A model generated the notes under the pieces. The model was given only the letters and a program-made list of their open reading frames with translations, did not search any database and was not told the origin of the DNA. A stretch of 64,000 bases of DNA from Phycisphaerales bacterium (GTDB taxonomy: Bacteria > Planctomycetota > Phycisphaerae > Phycisphaerales > UBA1924). The stretch lies in contig JADLFE010000030.1 in assembly GCA_020845755.1 (NCBI GenBank), forward strand, positions 1-64,000, written 5' to 3'. Both the position numbers and the translations under genes were made by a program. Positions 54,525 to 63,299 of this stretch are shown here, in pieces; positions within the stretch are counted from its first letter, which is position 1, and each line of letters begins with the position of its first letter.

Positions 54525-56996
54525 TCATCCGCCGCGCTCGGTGGGAACTCCGCTGGGCACGGCCTCGTCGGTCGGTGGCGACATCGATGGCGGATCGTCG
54601 GGCATGGGATAGACCCAACGGACCAGCGTGCGCCCCAGCGCCGGCACGCGCTGGCCGTCGACGAAGATCGGCGTCGGTGTGTCGGCCGGTTCGTTGCTGG
54701 TCCCGATGGCGCCGATGACGATGACGCACGGCTGCGTGAACCACTTGCCGAGGTCCAGGCCCTGGGCTCCCGCGCGATTCGCTGCGGGAAAAGACGACAT
54801 CTCGCTTTGATTGCCCTTGGGAGGGTCGAGTTGAGAGATCAGGCTGAGGGCGGTGAGGTGATCAACGACCTGGCCGGGATTGGAACGGACCGCGCCCTGG
54901 AGACCTGTGGATTGCGACCCAAGAAGGCGTTCCATGAGCCTCGAAGCCAACGTCGAAGGCTCTGTAGACGCCGTCACCACCGACATATCGAGGATCTGTC
55001 CGGGCTGCCATGGGTTGGCGAGTTTGTAGGCACGGGCATCGCAGATCATGGCGTTCCCAAGTCCTCGCGGCTCGGGGCCGTCGGCGCCGCTCCGGACGAG
55101 CGATGTCTGGCGCTGGACCACGATGATCACGGCATCGTTGATCGCCGCGGGGAGTTCGTGCTCGAGTTTGCCAGTCAGCAGTGCCTTCGTCGAGCGATCG
55201 GTGTTGAACCTGATCGCGGCGGTCGGCGCCGCGTCGCCAGCGTCGTCGACGGGCACGGGCATCTTCCAACGCGGGCCGCCCACCCAATCGACTTGCCACT
55301 GCTTGACGGTGGAGCGCGTCGGCACGCGCACGGCGCTGGGGTTCCGCGCGTCGATGACATAGGGGCGAGAGTCGGGGAACGCGCCGACACCGACCTTGGC
55401 ATCCTGAATCGATTCCCATGCGGCGGCGGTGTCGATCCCCTCGCTCTTGCCGGGCGCCGAGCCGTCGGGCGTTGGAGTCGTGACTTGAACGGTCGCCTGG
55501 CCGTACCAGGGGATGAGGATGCTGACCCACGTGCGTGCACGTTGCAACGGCTGACCGAAGACATGGTCGATGAAGGTCAGGTGCTGAGCCTCGACCTTGC
55601 GCGGTCGGATCATGGTCGCGCCGCCCCATGCGATTCCGGTAAAGGCCAGAGCCGCGAGGGCATAGGCAAGCCAACTATGCCGCACCTGTCCGCGGCGTTT
55701 CAGGATCGAATACCCGAGCGGGCCTGCGACGAGCCAATAGGCAACGAAGACGACGAAGCCCAGGAGCACGCCAGCAGCGGCGGTACGCGTCTTGGCGATC
55801 TCACCGGGGATGTCGTTGGCGAAATTCACGGCCGAACGCGACAAGACACCCTGCTTCAGCAGAAGGTCGGCCTCCTGCGCGGTGGGCAGTTCGCCACGCT
55901 GGCCAAGCACGCGGTTCCAGAAAACACCTGATGACGGGAGTTCTTGCTCGAGGAGCGTGCGATGGGCAAGATCAAGCCCGACGACGGTCACCATTCCAAG
56001 GCCGATCAGGCGGCGTGCGACGACGCACTCTCCTTCGGGCCCGCTCAAGACGCGGATCGCTTCGCTCCGTGCAGCATCGGGCATGGGCGTGAACTCGTAG
56101 ACCACCGACTCCTTGGGGAGCCTGTGCTTGCGCGAGTCGACCAGAAGCGGGCGGTACCGCTCCATGTCGACCCCTTCGCGCCGGCGCACAGTCACGCGCG
56201 GCAGGAGTTCATTGAGTTCGCTCGCGCCGGGGTTGGTCCAGTTCTCTCCCACCGCCGGGAACACGATGACGAGCTGCCCGCCACGATTGATCCACTCTTT
56301 GAGCGCCACCGCCCGCTCGCCACGGACCTCTCCGGGCTCGCCCACGCCCCACACAATCGACTCGAATGGCGCATAGCCCATCCAGCGGTCGGGGAGTTCG
56401 GCGGGTGTCATGCCGACATAGTCCTGCAGTTCGTGACCGAGCGGCCGCCAGCGTTCGTTCTGAACACGCTCACCATACCGGGTCAGGCTCATCGCGCGGT
56501 TTCCGACCACGCCGAGCAGCCCGACGTCGCTCGGCGTGTACTTCTTCGGAGTAACACGCACCTGACCGAGAAGCCGGCCCGCGGGCGCCGTTGCGACGGC
56601 GATCGCCCCGGTGCGATCGGTTGCCCCGGCTTCGAGAGCCTCATAGGCAGAAATCACCACAACGTCGGTCGCGTCGAACCAATGCGGAACGCGCCAATAG
56701 AGCCACGCGCCCTGCCATTGGCCGGGATTGGTTGTCACGTCACGCTGGTAGATCGGTTCATCGCCGTCGGGGTCGACGCGGGGCGAGAGTCGCAGCGCCA
56801 CCTCGCGTGCCTTGGGGGCGCTGTCGTTGATGCGGATGCGAACGCCGGCCCAATCGCCTGGACGGATCGAGCCGCCCACACCGAACCGCTCGACCTCAAT
56901 CTGGACCTCGCTCTGTACCTCGGTCTGGGCCGTCGTCTCGGCGGAGACCAGCAGCAGGGCGACGACGCCCAGGCATCTCAGAATCCAGGCGATCAC
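54525..56996 (-). CDS. Large exported or membrane protein linked to ABC ATPase
   Basis: This 823-residue protein has an N-terminal hydrophobic segment (about 3-22, probably a signal peptide), a long beta/alpha extracytoplasmic region to about 400, and then two transmembrane helices (405-425 and 441-462) framing a GPLGYSILKRRGQVRHSW loop. A second large soluble region follows. The middle ALKEWINRGGQLVIVFPAVGENW resembles the glutamine-amidotransferase-like fold of many ABC-associated membrane proteins. It may be the non-ATPase partner of the ATPase downstream. The start is uncertain: GTG 56996 is the shortest, and GTG 57038 gives 14 more residues. Neither has a Shine-Dalgarno. Confidence 0.72.
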   Translation of the reverse strand: MIAWILRCLGVVALLLVSAETTAQTEVQSEVQIEVERFGVGGSIRPGDWAGVRIRINDSAPKAREVALRLSPRVDPDGDEPIYQRDVTTNPGQWQGAWLYWRVPHWFDATDVVVISAYEALEAGATDRTGAIAVATAPAGRLLGQVRVTPKKYTPSDVGLLGVVGNRAMSLTRYGERVQNERWRPLGHELQDYVGMTPAELPDRWMGYAPFESIVWGVGEPGEVRGERAVALKEWINRGGQLVIVFPAVGENWTNPGASELNELLPRVTVRRREGVDMERYRPLLVDSRKHRLPKESVVYEFTPMPDAARSEAIRVLSGPEGECVVARRLIGLGMVTVVGLDLAHRTLLEQELPSSGVFWNRVLGQRGELPTAQEADLLLKQGVLSRSAVNFANDIPGEIAKTRTAAAGVLLGFVVFVAYWLVAGPLGYSILKRRGQVRHSWLAYALAALAFTGIAWGGATMIRPRKVEAQHLTFIDHVFGQPLQRARTWVSILIPWYGQATVQVTTPTPDGSAPGKSEGIDTAAAWESIQDAKVGVGAFPDSRPYVIDARNPSAVRVPTRSTVKQWQVDWVGGPRWKMPVPVDDAGDAAPTAAIRFNTDRSTKALLTGKLEHELPAAINDAVIIVVQRQTSLVRSGADGPEPRGLGNAMICDARAYKLANPWQPGQILDMSVVTASTEPSTLASRLMERLLGSQSTGLQGAVRSNPGQVVDHLTALSLISQLDPPKGNQSEMSSFPAANRAGAQGLDLGKWFTQPCVIVIGAIGTSNEPADTPTPIFVDGQRVPALGRTLVRWVYPMPDDPPSMSPPTDEAVPSGVPTERGG

Positions 56997-57092
56997 GCCG
57001 GGCAATCGGGATGTGGTGTGAGTTTCCGGACTTCGCACGTTGAGATTGTACTGAGAATGAAGGTGGCGGGTTTCACAACCGATGGTGGGAGT

Positions 57093-57359
57093 ATGCCGGC
57101 ACCATTCTCGTTCGAGGCGTGGTTGTTCCTCGGGGCGTTGATCATCCTCGGGCCGCTCTGTGTTCTCTATACATTGTCGGTTCACCAGACCAACAACCAG
57201 GCCGTCCACGACCTGAAACTGCGTGTGGCGCACCTGAAGGCGGACTATGCGCGACGTGTCCGCGAGGCCAAGGAAGCGGCCAACGCTCTGATCGAAGAGT
57301 CGAACGAGGGCGAGGTCGACGTGATCGATGACACGGGCGACGAGCGCGAGGCCGCCTGA
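57093..57359 (+). CDS. Small membrane protein with coiled-coil tail
   Basis: This 88-residue protein has one transmembrane helix (WLFLGALIILGPLCVLYTL, about 10-28), then a heptad-like helical region (VHDLKLRVAHLKADYARRVR, then EAKEAANALIEESNE) and an acidic end. The membrane topology and tail suggest a scaffold or envelope protein. The start is a choice between ATG 57057 and ATG 57093. A GGTGG-like stretch lies about six bases before the latter. It is divergent from the large membrane protein gene, and its stop is 52 bases from the convergent dipeptidase stop. Unrecognised family. Confidence 0.6.
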   Translation: MPAPFSFEAWLFLGALIILGPLCVLYTLSVHQTNNQAVHDLKLRVAHLKADYARRVREAKEAANALIEESNEGEVDVIDDTGDEREAA

Positions 57360-57411
57360 GCGATTTCCCGCTCGACACGCCCGCCTGTTCGCTCCCAGAC
57401 GCCCCCCGACC

Positions 57412-58863
57412 TCACCCGCCCAGAAGTTCGCCGATGAACGCGGCATGGCTCTTCTTACCCATCTCGAAGCACTCGAGTTCGAACTTCTCGTTGGGTGAGT
57501 GGACCCGATCGTCATCAAGCCCGAAGCCCATGAAGATCGTGTCGATTCCGAGTTTGTCCTTGAGCATCCCCGCCACCGGTATCGACCCGCCGCTCTTGAT
57601 CAACGCCGGCGCCTTGCCCGTCGCCTTCTTGATCGCGCGGCTGGCGGCCTGCATCGCCCCGCTGTCGATCGGCGTCGTCACGCCGAACCCGCCGTGGTGA
57701 TCCGTCAACTCCCAGCGGCAGCCCGGCGGCGTGTGGTCCTTGCACCACTTGAAGAACATCTTGGTGATCTTGCGCGGATCCTGGTTGGCCACCAGTCGGA
57801 ACGAAACCTTCGCCGACGCATACGCGGGGATGACCGTCTTGGCGCCCTTTCCCGTGTACCCGCCCCAGATGCCGTTGATCTCGGCAGTGGGACGACCCCA
57901 TTCCCGCTCCATCGCGGTGAACCCGGCTTCCCCGATGTCGCCGGCGGGAGCCAGCCCGATCTTCTTCAACGCCGCCTTGCTGTTGAATTTCAGCGCCTTC
58001 CAGTTGGCACGCTCCTGCTTGGTCAGCGGCACCACGGCGTCATAGAAGCCCGGGAGCGTGACACGCCGCTTCTTGTCGTGAAGCTGCGCCAGCACACGCG
58101 AGAGTTCGGTGATCGGGTTCGGGCAGCGACCGCCCCACAATCCAGAGTGCAGGTCCTGGTTCGAGGCATGGAGCGTCACTTCCGTGTATGCCAGACCTCG
58201 CACGCCGTAGGTAATCGCCGGCTTGCCACGCCCGAGCATCCCCGTGTCGGAGATCAGACAGACGTCGCAGTCCGCAAACTCCTTCTTGTGCTTCATCACG
58301 AACGGCTCGAGATTGACGGACCCCGATTCCTCCTCGCCCTCGAGGAGCACGGTGAACCTCACGCCTCCGGCGGGCGTTCCTGTCGCACTCTTCCAGGCGC
58401 GGAGCGCCTCGAGGAACGTCATGACCTGGCCTTTATCGTCTACCGCGCCGCGTGCCACGATGCGCTTGCCGCCCCCTTCGCCCTGCTTCGCGTCACGGAT
58501 CACGGGCTTGAAGGGGTCGGATTCCCACAGGTTGAGCGGGTCCACGGGCTGCACGTCATAGTGCCCATAGAAGAGGACGTGCGGGCCCTTGTAGTCCTTG
58601 TCGCCTGCAGACTTTGCGATAACGACCGGGTGACCCCCGCCCTTGGAGAGATCGCCGGGGAACTCGGGGTTGCCGGTTGCGCGGACCTCGGCCTCAAAGC
58701 CGCACTCGCGGAACTGCGCCGCGGCCCACTCCGCCGCCTTCTTGCATTGGTCGGCGTATGTCGGGTCGGTCGAGATGCTGGGGATCGCCAGCCAGTCCAA
58801 GAGACGTTGCACGGATGCGTCGGTGTTGGCGGCGAGTTGTTCCATGGCTGCGGAGGTGGACAT
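57412..58863 (-). CDS. M20-family dipeptidase (CNDP-like)
   Basis: This metallopeptidase of 483 residues has HVLFYGHYDVQPVDP (His, Asp), ARGAVDDKGQ (bridging Asp), LLEGEEESGS (Glu, Glu), LISDTGM (Asp) and a late GFGLDDDRVHSPNE His. Those are the full M20 metal set. The length and the Asp-Tyr-Asp-Val-Gln context fit the cytosolic non-specific dipeptidase or carnosinase-like branch, unlike the shorter M20 at 4956-6215. It would complete degradation of peptides imported by the POT transporter. AAAGGAG lies six bases from ATG 58863. The next gene upstream is the 904-residue binding-like protein gene, 174 bases away, with a hairpin between. Confidence 0.9.
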   Translation of the reverse strand: MSTSAAMEQLAANTDASVQRLLDWLAIPSISTDPTYADQCKKAAEWAAAQFRECGFEAEVRATGNPEFPGDLSKGGGHPVVIAKSAGDKDYKGPHVLFYGHYDVQPVDPLNLWESDPFKPVIRDAKQGEGGGKRIVARGAVDDKGQVMTFLEALRAWKSATGTPAGGVRFTVLLEGEEESGSVNLEPFVMKHKKEFADCDVCLISDTGMLGRGKPAITYGVRGLAYTEVTLHASNQDLHSGLWGGRCPNPITELSRVLAQLHDKKRRVTLPGFYDAVVPLTKQERANWKALKFNSKAALKKIGLAPAGDIGEAGFTAMEREWGRPTAEINGIWGGYTGKGAKTVIPAYASAKVSFRLVANQDPRKITKMFFKWCKDHTPPGCRWELTDHHGGFGVTTPIDSGAMQAASRAIKKATGKAPALIKSGGSIPVAGMLKDKLGIDTIFMGFGLDDDRVHSPNEKFELECFEMGKKSHAAFIGELLGG

Positions 58864-58976
58864 GAGACGCTCCTTTTGTAGGCCGCGGATAACGCGGCGG
58901 AACACGATAGCCATTCGGCGCGTCTCGGACGCTCCGACTAGCCTGCGATTCCCGATACGCCAACCCGCCAAAGCAG

Positions 58977-59004
58977 CACCGCCCGCGGCTTCCCGCGGGC
59001 GGTG
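58977..59004 (-). terminator. Terminator-like hairpin after the large dockerin-tailed gene
   Basis: A 12-bp perfect stem (CACCGCCCGCGG/CCGCGGGCGGTG, arms 58977-58988 and 58993-59004) with a four-base loop lies 34 bases beyond the stop at 59038. The run that follows on the minus strand is weak (CTGCTTTGG). Confidence 0.6.
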
Positions 59005-59037
59005 CATCGGTCGGAGCAGTCGAACTCAAGCGAGTTC

Positions 59038-61752
59038 TCAGCAGCCACCCTCGAAATAGCTGGCGTAGGCATCGTAGTCCAGGCCGTTCACGAACCCGTT
59101 CCCGTCGAAATCGGCGCACGCATCGCCGCTCTCGAATGAACTGGCGAACGAGTCATAGTCCAGGCCGTTCACGAATCCGTTCAGGTCAAAGTCACCGGGG
59201 CAGAAGGCGTCGAAGGCGAAGACGATATCGTCAGCGTTGGTCTCGCCGTCGCAGTTGATATCGCCGGCCAGCCAGCCGCCGCCCACGTTGCCGATGTTGC
59301 TGTTGATCGCGCAGCGGTCCATCAGATCGACCACACCGTCAAGGTTCACGTCGGCCTTGGTCGTGCCCATGAGGTCGAGAGACTTCATGATGTCGTCGAT
59401 GTTCACCTTGAGGTCGCCGTTCACGTCGGCCGAGAGGTCGCGGCCCTGAGCATCATCGATAACGTCCCAGTTCAGCTCGCGGTCACCGAGAGTCATGAAC
59501 TGCTTGGCAATGTAATTGAGGTCGCTCGCATCCACCACACCGTCCTGACCGATCGGGCAGAAGCCCGGGGTGTGCCGTCCGGTCGCGCTGGACACGTCGG
59601 CCGCGGCCAGTCCGTTGGTGAATGCAGCGCCGGTGACAGCCGTAGTACCGAAGAAATTACCGCAGAAGGCGATGTCGACGAGACGGAAGGCCTCAGCGCG
59701 GTTGATCGAGCCCGTGCCGCTGTCCTTGGCAAGGCCGTCGCAGAAGTAGCGGACGTCGGAGGTGTCGGCGACGTAGACGAGGTTGGTGTTGTCCCAGATC
59801 TTGCCGAAGTTGCCGTCCATGTTGAAGTCGCCAAGGACCTCGATGATGGCATCGGTGCCCGGGGCGCCGGCGATGTCGCCGGTGCCGGCCGGAGCCGTCC
59901 ACGAGCCCGAGCCGTTGCGCTTCTTCCAGGCGGCGATCATGTCGGTGATATCGTCCATGTCGCGATCGGCATCGCCGTTGAAGTCGCCGCAGATGCGGTT
60001 GCGGTTCGACAGGTTGGCGCCCGCCGTCACGCTCGAGCCGCCCTCGGTCGTGAAGCCGACCACGTTCCCATCGGAGTACTTGTTGGAGCCGGTCAGAGTC
60101 GTGCGGGTGGGGGCTTTGCCGTTGAGGCTGTAGGTGCCAAACGTGTAGTAACCGGAGTCCTTCAGGGCGTTGTTGGCGCGGGTGTAGTCCTGGAGAGTCT
60201 GGTTGAATTCGGGATTGCCCGAGAGTGTGAGCGGATCGGTCACGCCGTGGACGTAATCCGTCGCACCCGGGAGCACAAGCTGGAAAGCCAGCAGCTCGCC
60301 GGGCATGCCGAAGTTCTCAGGGTCGGAGGGCACCGCGACGAAGGCATCGACCGAGCGCGTGATGTTGTTGACATAGGCCGCGGCCCGCGAGTTCCGCATG
60401 CGAGGATGGGTGTTGCCGGGGGTGCCGCCGAGTTCGTTCTGGTTGCGTGGGTCGCCGAACGTCGCGAAGACGGCGGGGCCGCCGAAGACGTAGCCGTTCA
60501 CGCTGTTGTCGAGCACCTCGTCGATGTTCGGGCGTGAATACTCGGTGCCGCCCATAAGGTCATTGCGAATCCCGAGCAACTCGAAGCGGCCTCCCGAGAG
60601 CCAGCCCGACACAACGCCGCGCTCGGCGCCGGTGTAACTGATCGCCAGCCGGCAGTTGAGGACCGTGGTTTCAAGGCCGCTCGAACCGCCCTTGTTACTG
60701 GGCTGGAAGTTGGGCCCGACGAGACGATCGGCGGAGGTGTTGTTGAAGCCCTGGATGTTCTCTCCCATGCCCCACGAGGGGTCGACGCCGACCGTGTTGT
60801 TGTAGGCGTTGCGCGTGCCCGAACCGGCATCGCGCGTAATGACCATGAGGTTTTCGCCGTTCTTGGCGCGCCCCGTGATGAGCATGTGACGGATGTCGGA
60901 CTGGTCTGCCTGCTTCCAGTCCGTTCCAAAGTTGGTGAGAGTCGCGATCGGCGCCCACGCCGTCTTGGTGTCGAAGATGGTGTTCGAATCGGGGCTGCCA
61001 GTGTTGAGGTTCGCGGTACCGAGCTCGGCCAACGTGTGATACCAAGGGTTGCCGCTGCCGTCCAGGTACTGTGTGCCATCCTTGTTCAGGCCATAGGTGG
61101 GATTGCGGCCATAACCCACATCGCCGGGCTCATCGCTCGACGACGCCGTGCCGGTGGCGCCGACCACACCCCAGAGAACAGGAACGTCGAGTGGGGCGAT
61201 GTCGATCAACGTCCCACCCGCCATGGGGTTGTGGGGATTGAGATAGGGGCTTGCGAGAAAAGTGCCGTCCATCGCCGAGCGGACGGGGTCAGCGCCCGGA
61301 TTGCCCTCGTTAAAGAGGGTAGCGTTCGAGCTCGCGCCGGCGTTGATGTACTGCGTGCGATTGATGATGGCGACGTCGGCGGTGCTGGCCTTGATCGCGC
61401 CGGTGTAACCGTCGGTGGCGTAGGTGCGGCCGTTGGCGATCAGTTCCTTAAGTCCATTCACCGAACCGGTAGCGCGATAGGTGACGAGCCAGAACTGATT
61501 CGCGGGATACGGATTCGAAGGAAGTCCGGGGGCGAGCTGCTGGATTGAGGTGCTCCCGAGTGAGCCGGCGGTGCCGTTGCCGTCGCAGTCGAGGTAGTCG
61601 TTGGTCGAACCGGGCTTGGAGAAGAAGTTCTGCTGCAGGGTCGCGCCGCTGATTTTGATGACATAGGGCTGGGCGGTCGCAACGGTGGCGGCCGAGCCCG
61701 CCAGGCCCGCGGCGACGAGGCCGACGAGGCGACGATCGATCTTGGTCTTCAC
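59038..61752 (-). CDS. Secreted PstS-like protein with dockerin-like repeats
   Basis: This 904-residue exported protein has a signal peptide (MKTKIDRRLVGLVAAGLAGS, cleavage near ATAQP). Residues about 28-560 resemble a periplasmic phosphate-binding-protein fold: YVIKISGATLQQNFF start, TADVAIINRTQY, and VITRDAGSGTRNAYNN, with the Gly-Ser-Gly-Thr phosphate loop. From about 615 there are repeated Asp/Asn calcium-loop motifs (GDFNGDADRDMDDI, ADVNGDLKVNIDDI, ADVNLDGVVDLMD, GDINCDGETNADDI), and it ends in two NGFVNGLDYDxxAS units. GGAGG lies seven bases from GTG 61752. The pseudopilin gene at 61982 is upstream. Substrate binding is inferred, not proven. Confidence 0.8.
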   Translation of the reverse strand: MKTKIDRRLVGLVAAGLAGSAATVATAQPYVIKISGATLQQNFFSKPGSTNDYLDCDGNGTAGSLGSTSIQQLAPGLPSNPYPANQFWLVTYRATGSVNGLKELIANGRTYATDGYTGAIKASTADVAIINRTQYINAGASSNATLFNEGNPGADPVRSAMDGTFLASPYLNPHNPMAGGTLIDIAPLDVPVLWGVVGATGTASSSDEPGDVGYGRNPTYGLNKDGTQYLDGSGNPWYHTLAELGTANLNTGSPDSNTIFDTKTAWAPIATLTNFGTDWKQADQSDIRHMLITGRAKNGENLMVITRDAGSGTRNAYNNTVGVDPSWGMGENIQGFNNTSADRLVGPNFQPSNKGGSSGLETTVLNCRLAISYTGAERGVVSGWLSGGRFELLGIRNDLMGGTEYSRPNIDEVLDNSVNGYVFGGPAVFATFGDPRNQNELGGTPGNTHPRMRNSRAAAYVNNITRSVDAFVAVPSDPENFGMPGELLAFQLVLPGATDYVHGVTDPLTLSGNPEFNQTLQDYTRANNALKDSGYYTFGTYSLNGKAPTRTTLTGSNKYSDGNVVGFTTEGGSSVTAGANLSNRNRICGDFNGDADRDMDDITDMIAAWKKRNGSGSWTAPAGTGDIAGAPGTDAIIEVLGDFNMDGNFGKIWDNTNLVYVADTSDVRYFCDGLAKDSGTGSINRAEAFRLVDIAFCGNFFGTTAVTGAAFTNGLAAADVSSATGRHTPGFCPIGQDGVVDASDLNYIAKQFMTLGDRELNWDVIDDAQGRDLSADVNGDLKVNIDDIMKSLDLMGTTKADVNLDGVVDLMDRCAINSNIGNVGGGWLAGDINCDGETNADDIVFAFDAFCPGDFDLNGFVNGLDYDSFASSFESGDACADFDGNGFVNGLDYDAYASYFEGGC

Positions 61753-61870
61753 GTGAATTCCTCCGAGGGTGAGCAAACCATCTCTCGCGCGCACCGACAG
61801 CCACGAAGCTCCCGGGCCGCTTCCACCGCAGGCTCCCGCCCGCGCGTGCCGAACACATTTCCAGATGCAA

Positions 61871-61903
61871 GACACTCTAACGGGCGTCCCCGTGCAGAGT
61901 GTC
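61871..61903. other. Inverted repeat upstream of the large dockerin-tailed gene
   Basis: GACACTCT (61871-61878) and AGAGTGTC (61896-61903) pair, and an inner ACGGG/CCCGT stem (61880-61884, 61889-61893) extends it. It lies between the pseudopilin stop and the GTG of the 904-residue gene, and a minus-strand TTGACA overlaps its right arm. It could be a weak terminator, an attenuator or an operator. Confidence 0.5.
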
Positions 61904-61981
61904 AAAGTTGCGCGATGAGTGGATCAATGTCGCCGTAATGCACGCATGGCGATTGGGTTCTCTCCCTCCATCCAACGCGCG

Positions 61982-62995
61982 TTAGTCCTTCACCTTGTTG
62001 TCGCCGGTCAGGCTGTAGACACGATCACCCCACAGACGCTTCTCGATGGTCTCCCAGATGTTGTGCGAGGCGACGTGCCCGTCGCAGAAAACAAAGTTGA
62101 CATTGCCGCCGAACTGACCCCCGCCTCCCATGTGATGCCGCCCGACCGCGTTCAGGATCGAGTTCGGATCGTCGATGAGGTGCGCCGCTCCCCGGTCGCC
62201 TACGCGGATCTCGTCCTTCGTCGGATAGCGGAATCGCTTGGTGCCGTTGGTCGGCTCGCTATAGACATCCGAGCCCGCTGAGATCCCGACGAATGGCTGG
62301 ACCGGGCGGTGGCTCTTGATCTTGTTCTCATCGCGATCCGCAAGCGAGGTCCAATTGTCGTAGTGGGCGAACTCTGTCGCGAGGATGACTCCCGCGCTGC
62401 CGCGCGTCGAGCCATCAACCATCGACGGATTGACGAACTGGTTCTTGCGTGTGAAGCCGACGTTGAACTTGTTGCGGCTGAAGATCGCGTCATTGCCGGT
62501 GAAGGCCATGCGCCGCGCCTGGCGGTCTTTGGGGAAGGAGGACGCCGAGCCACTGCTCATGTCGTTGATCTGGTTGTCCTCCCAATCCTGCTGGTCAGCG
62601 CCCGGGTTCGTCCTCGGAGCGCCGCCCTTGGGGAGTGTGGGACAGGTAAACGCCTCCTCGGCCAGCCCGTTGCCCGAGCCCTTGAGCAGCGCCCACGACC
62701 AGTGGATGTAACCGTTGCTCTTCTCCGGATTGGAATCTCGCTGATCCGCCATCTTCCATGTGTCACCCTCCTGCGAATCCGCGTAGGCGTAGGACAGCGG
62801 GAAGAAGCGGTTCTCTCCCGTGTATTGCGTCACCGCCATGCCAACGTTTCGCAGATTTGCCGCACACTTGATCGCACGTGCGCTCGCCCTCGCCTTGCCA
62901 AGCGAAGGCAAAAGAATCCCGATCAAAAGCGCGATGATCGCGATCACAACCAGCAGTTCAATCAGCGTAAATCCGGCAGCCTTGCCATTGCGCAT
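61982..62995 (-). CDS. Type II secretion pseudopilin-like protein
   Basis: This 337-residue protein has [20 protein letters not shown] right after a short basic leader, giving a prepilin peptidase site and Glu5. The C-terminal part has [20 protein letters not shown], an H-X9-DG-type end typical of planctomycete pseudopilins. GGGGAG lies nine bases from ATG 62995. It is probably a co-directional partner of the 904-residue binding-like protein gene downstream. A TTGACA with a weak -10 (AATTAG, 17-base spacer) is upstream at 63075-63103. Orphan among secretion genes. Confidence 0.88.
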   Translation of the reverse strand: MRNGKAAGFTLIELLVVIAIIALLIGILLPSLGKARASARAIKCAANLRNVGMAVTQYTGENRFFPLSYAYADSQEGDTWKMADQRDSNPEKSNGYIHWSWALLKGSGNGLAEEAFTCPTLPKGGAPRTNPGADQQDWEDNQINDMSSGSASSFPKDRQARRMAFTGNDAIFSRNKFNVGFTRKNQFVNPSMVDGSTRGSAGVILATEFAHYDNWTSLADRDENKIKSHRPVQPFVGISAGSDVYSEPTNGTKRFRYPTKDEIRVGDRGAAHLIDDPNSILNAVGRHHMGGGGQFGGNVNFVFCDGHVASHNIWETIEKRLWGDRVYSLTGDNKVKD

Positions 62996-63299
62996 TGTTG
63001 TCGACTCCCCATGTTGATCCTGCAAGTGAGCAGCACGCACGACGCGCACGCCCCCAATCGAAGACGTGGAGAGGCTAATTCGATCCGCGATGCGGACTGT
63101 CAAGATCGTGATCTCATTGCTTGAAGCATGAGTCAAGCCATCGTGAATTTCGGGCGCCCCCGGGGGCGCTTCACGCGGGCCCGCTCGGCCATGCCCACGC
63201 TCCCCGCCGAATCCGCCCCACCGGCCGGGGCGCTATCATCCCTGTTTGTGACGGGGCGTCGCGTGTCGCCCCCACCGCCCGAACCCGCAGGAGCCCCGG
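62996..63299. other. Divergent intergenic region
   Basis: This 304-base gap lies between the pseudopilin gene and pdhB. On the minus strand a perfect TTGACA (63098-63103) with AATTAG 17 bases on (63075-63080) is a candidate promoter for the pseudopilin gene. On the plus strand I found no convincing -35/-10 pair before pdhB, and no small gene. Confidence 0.5.
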
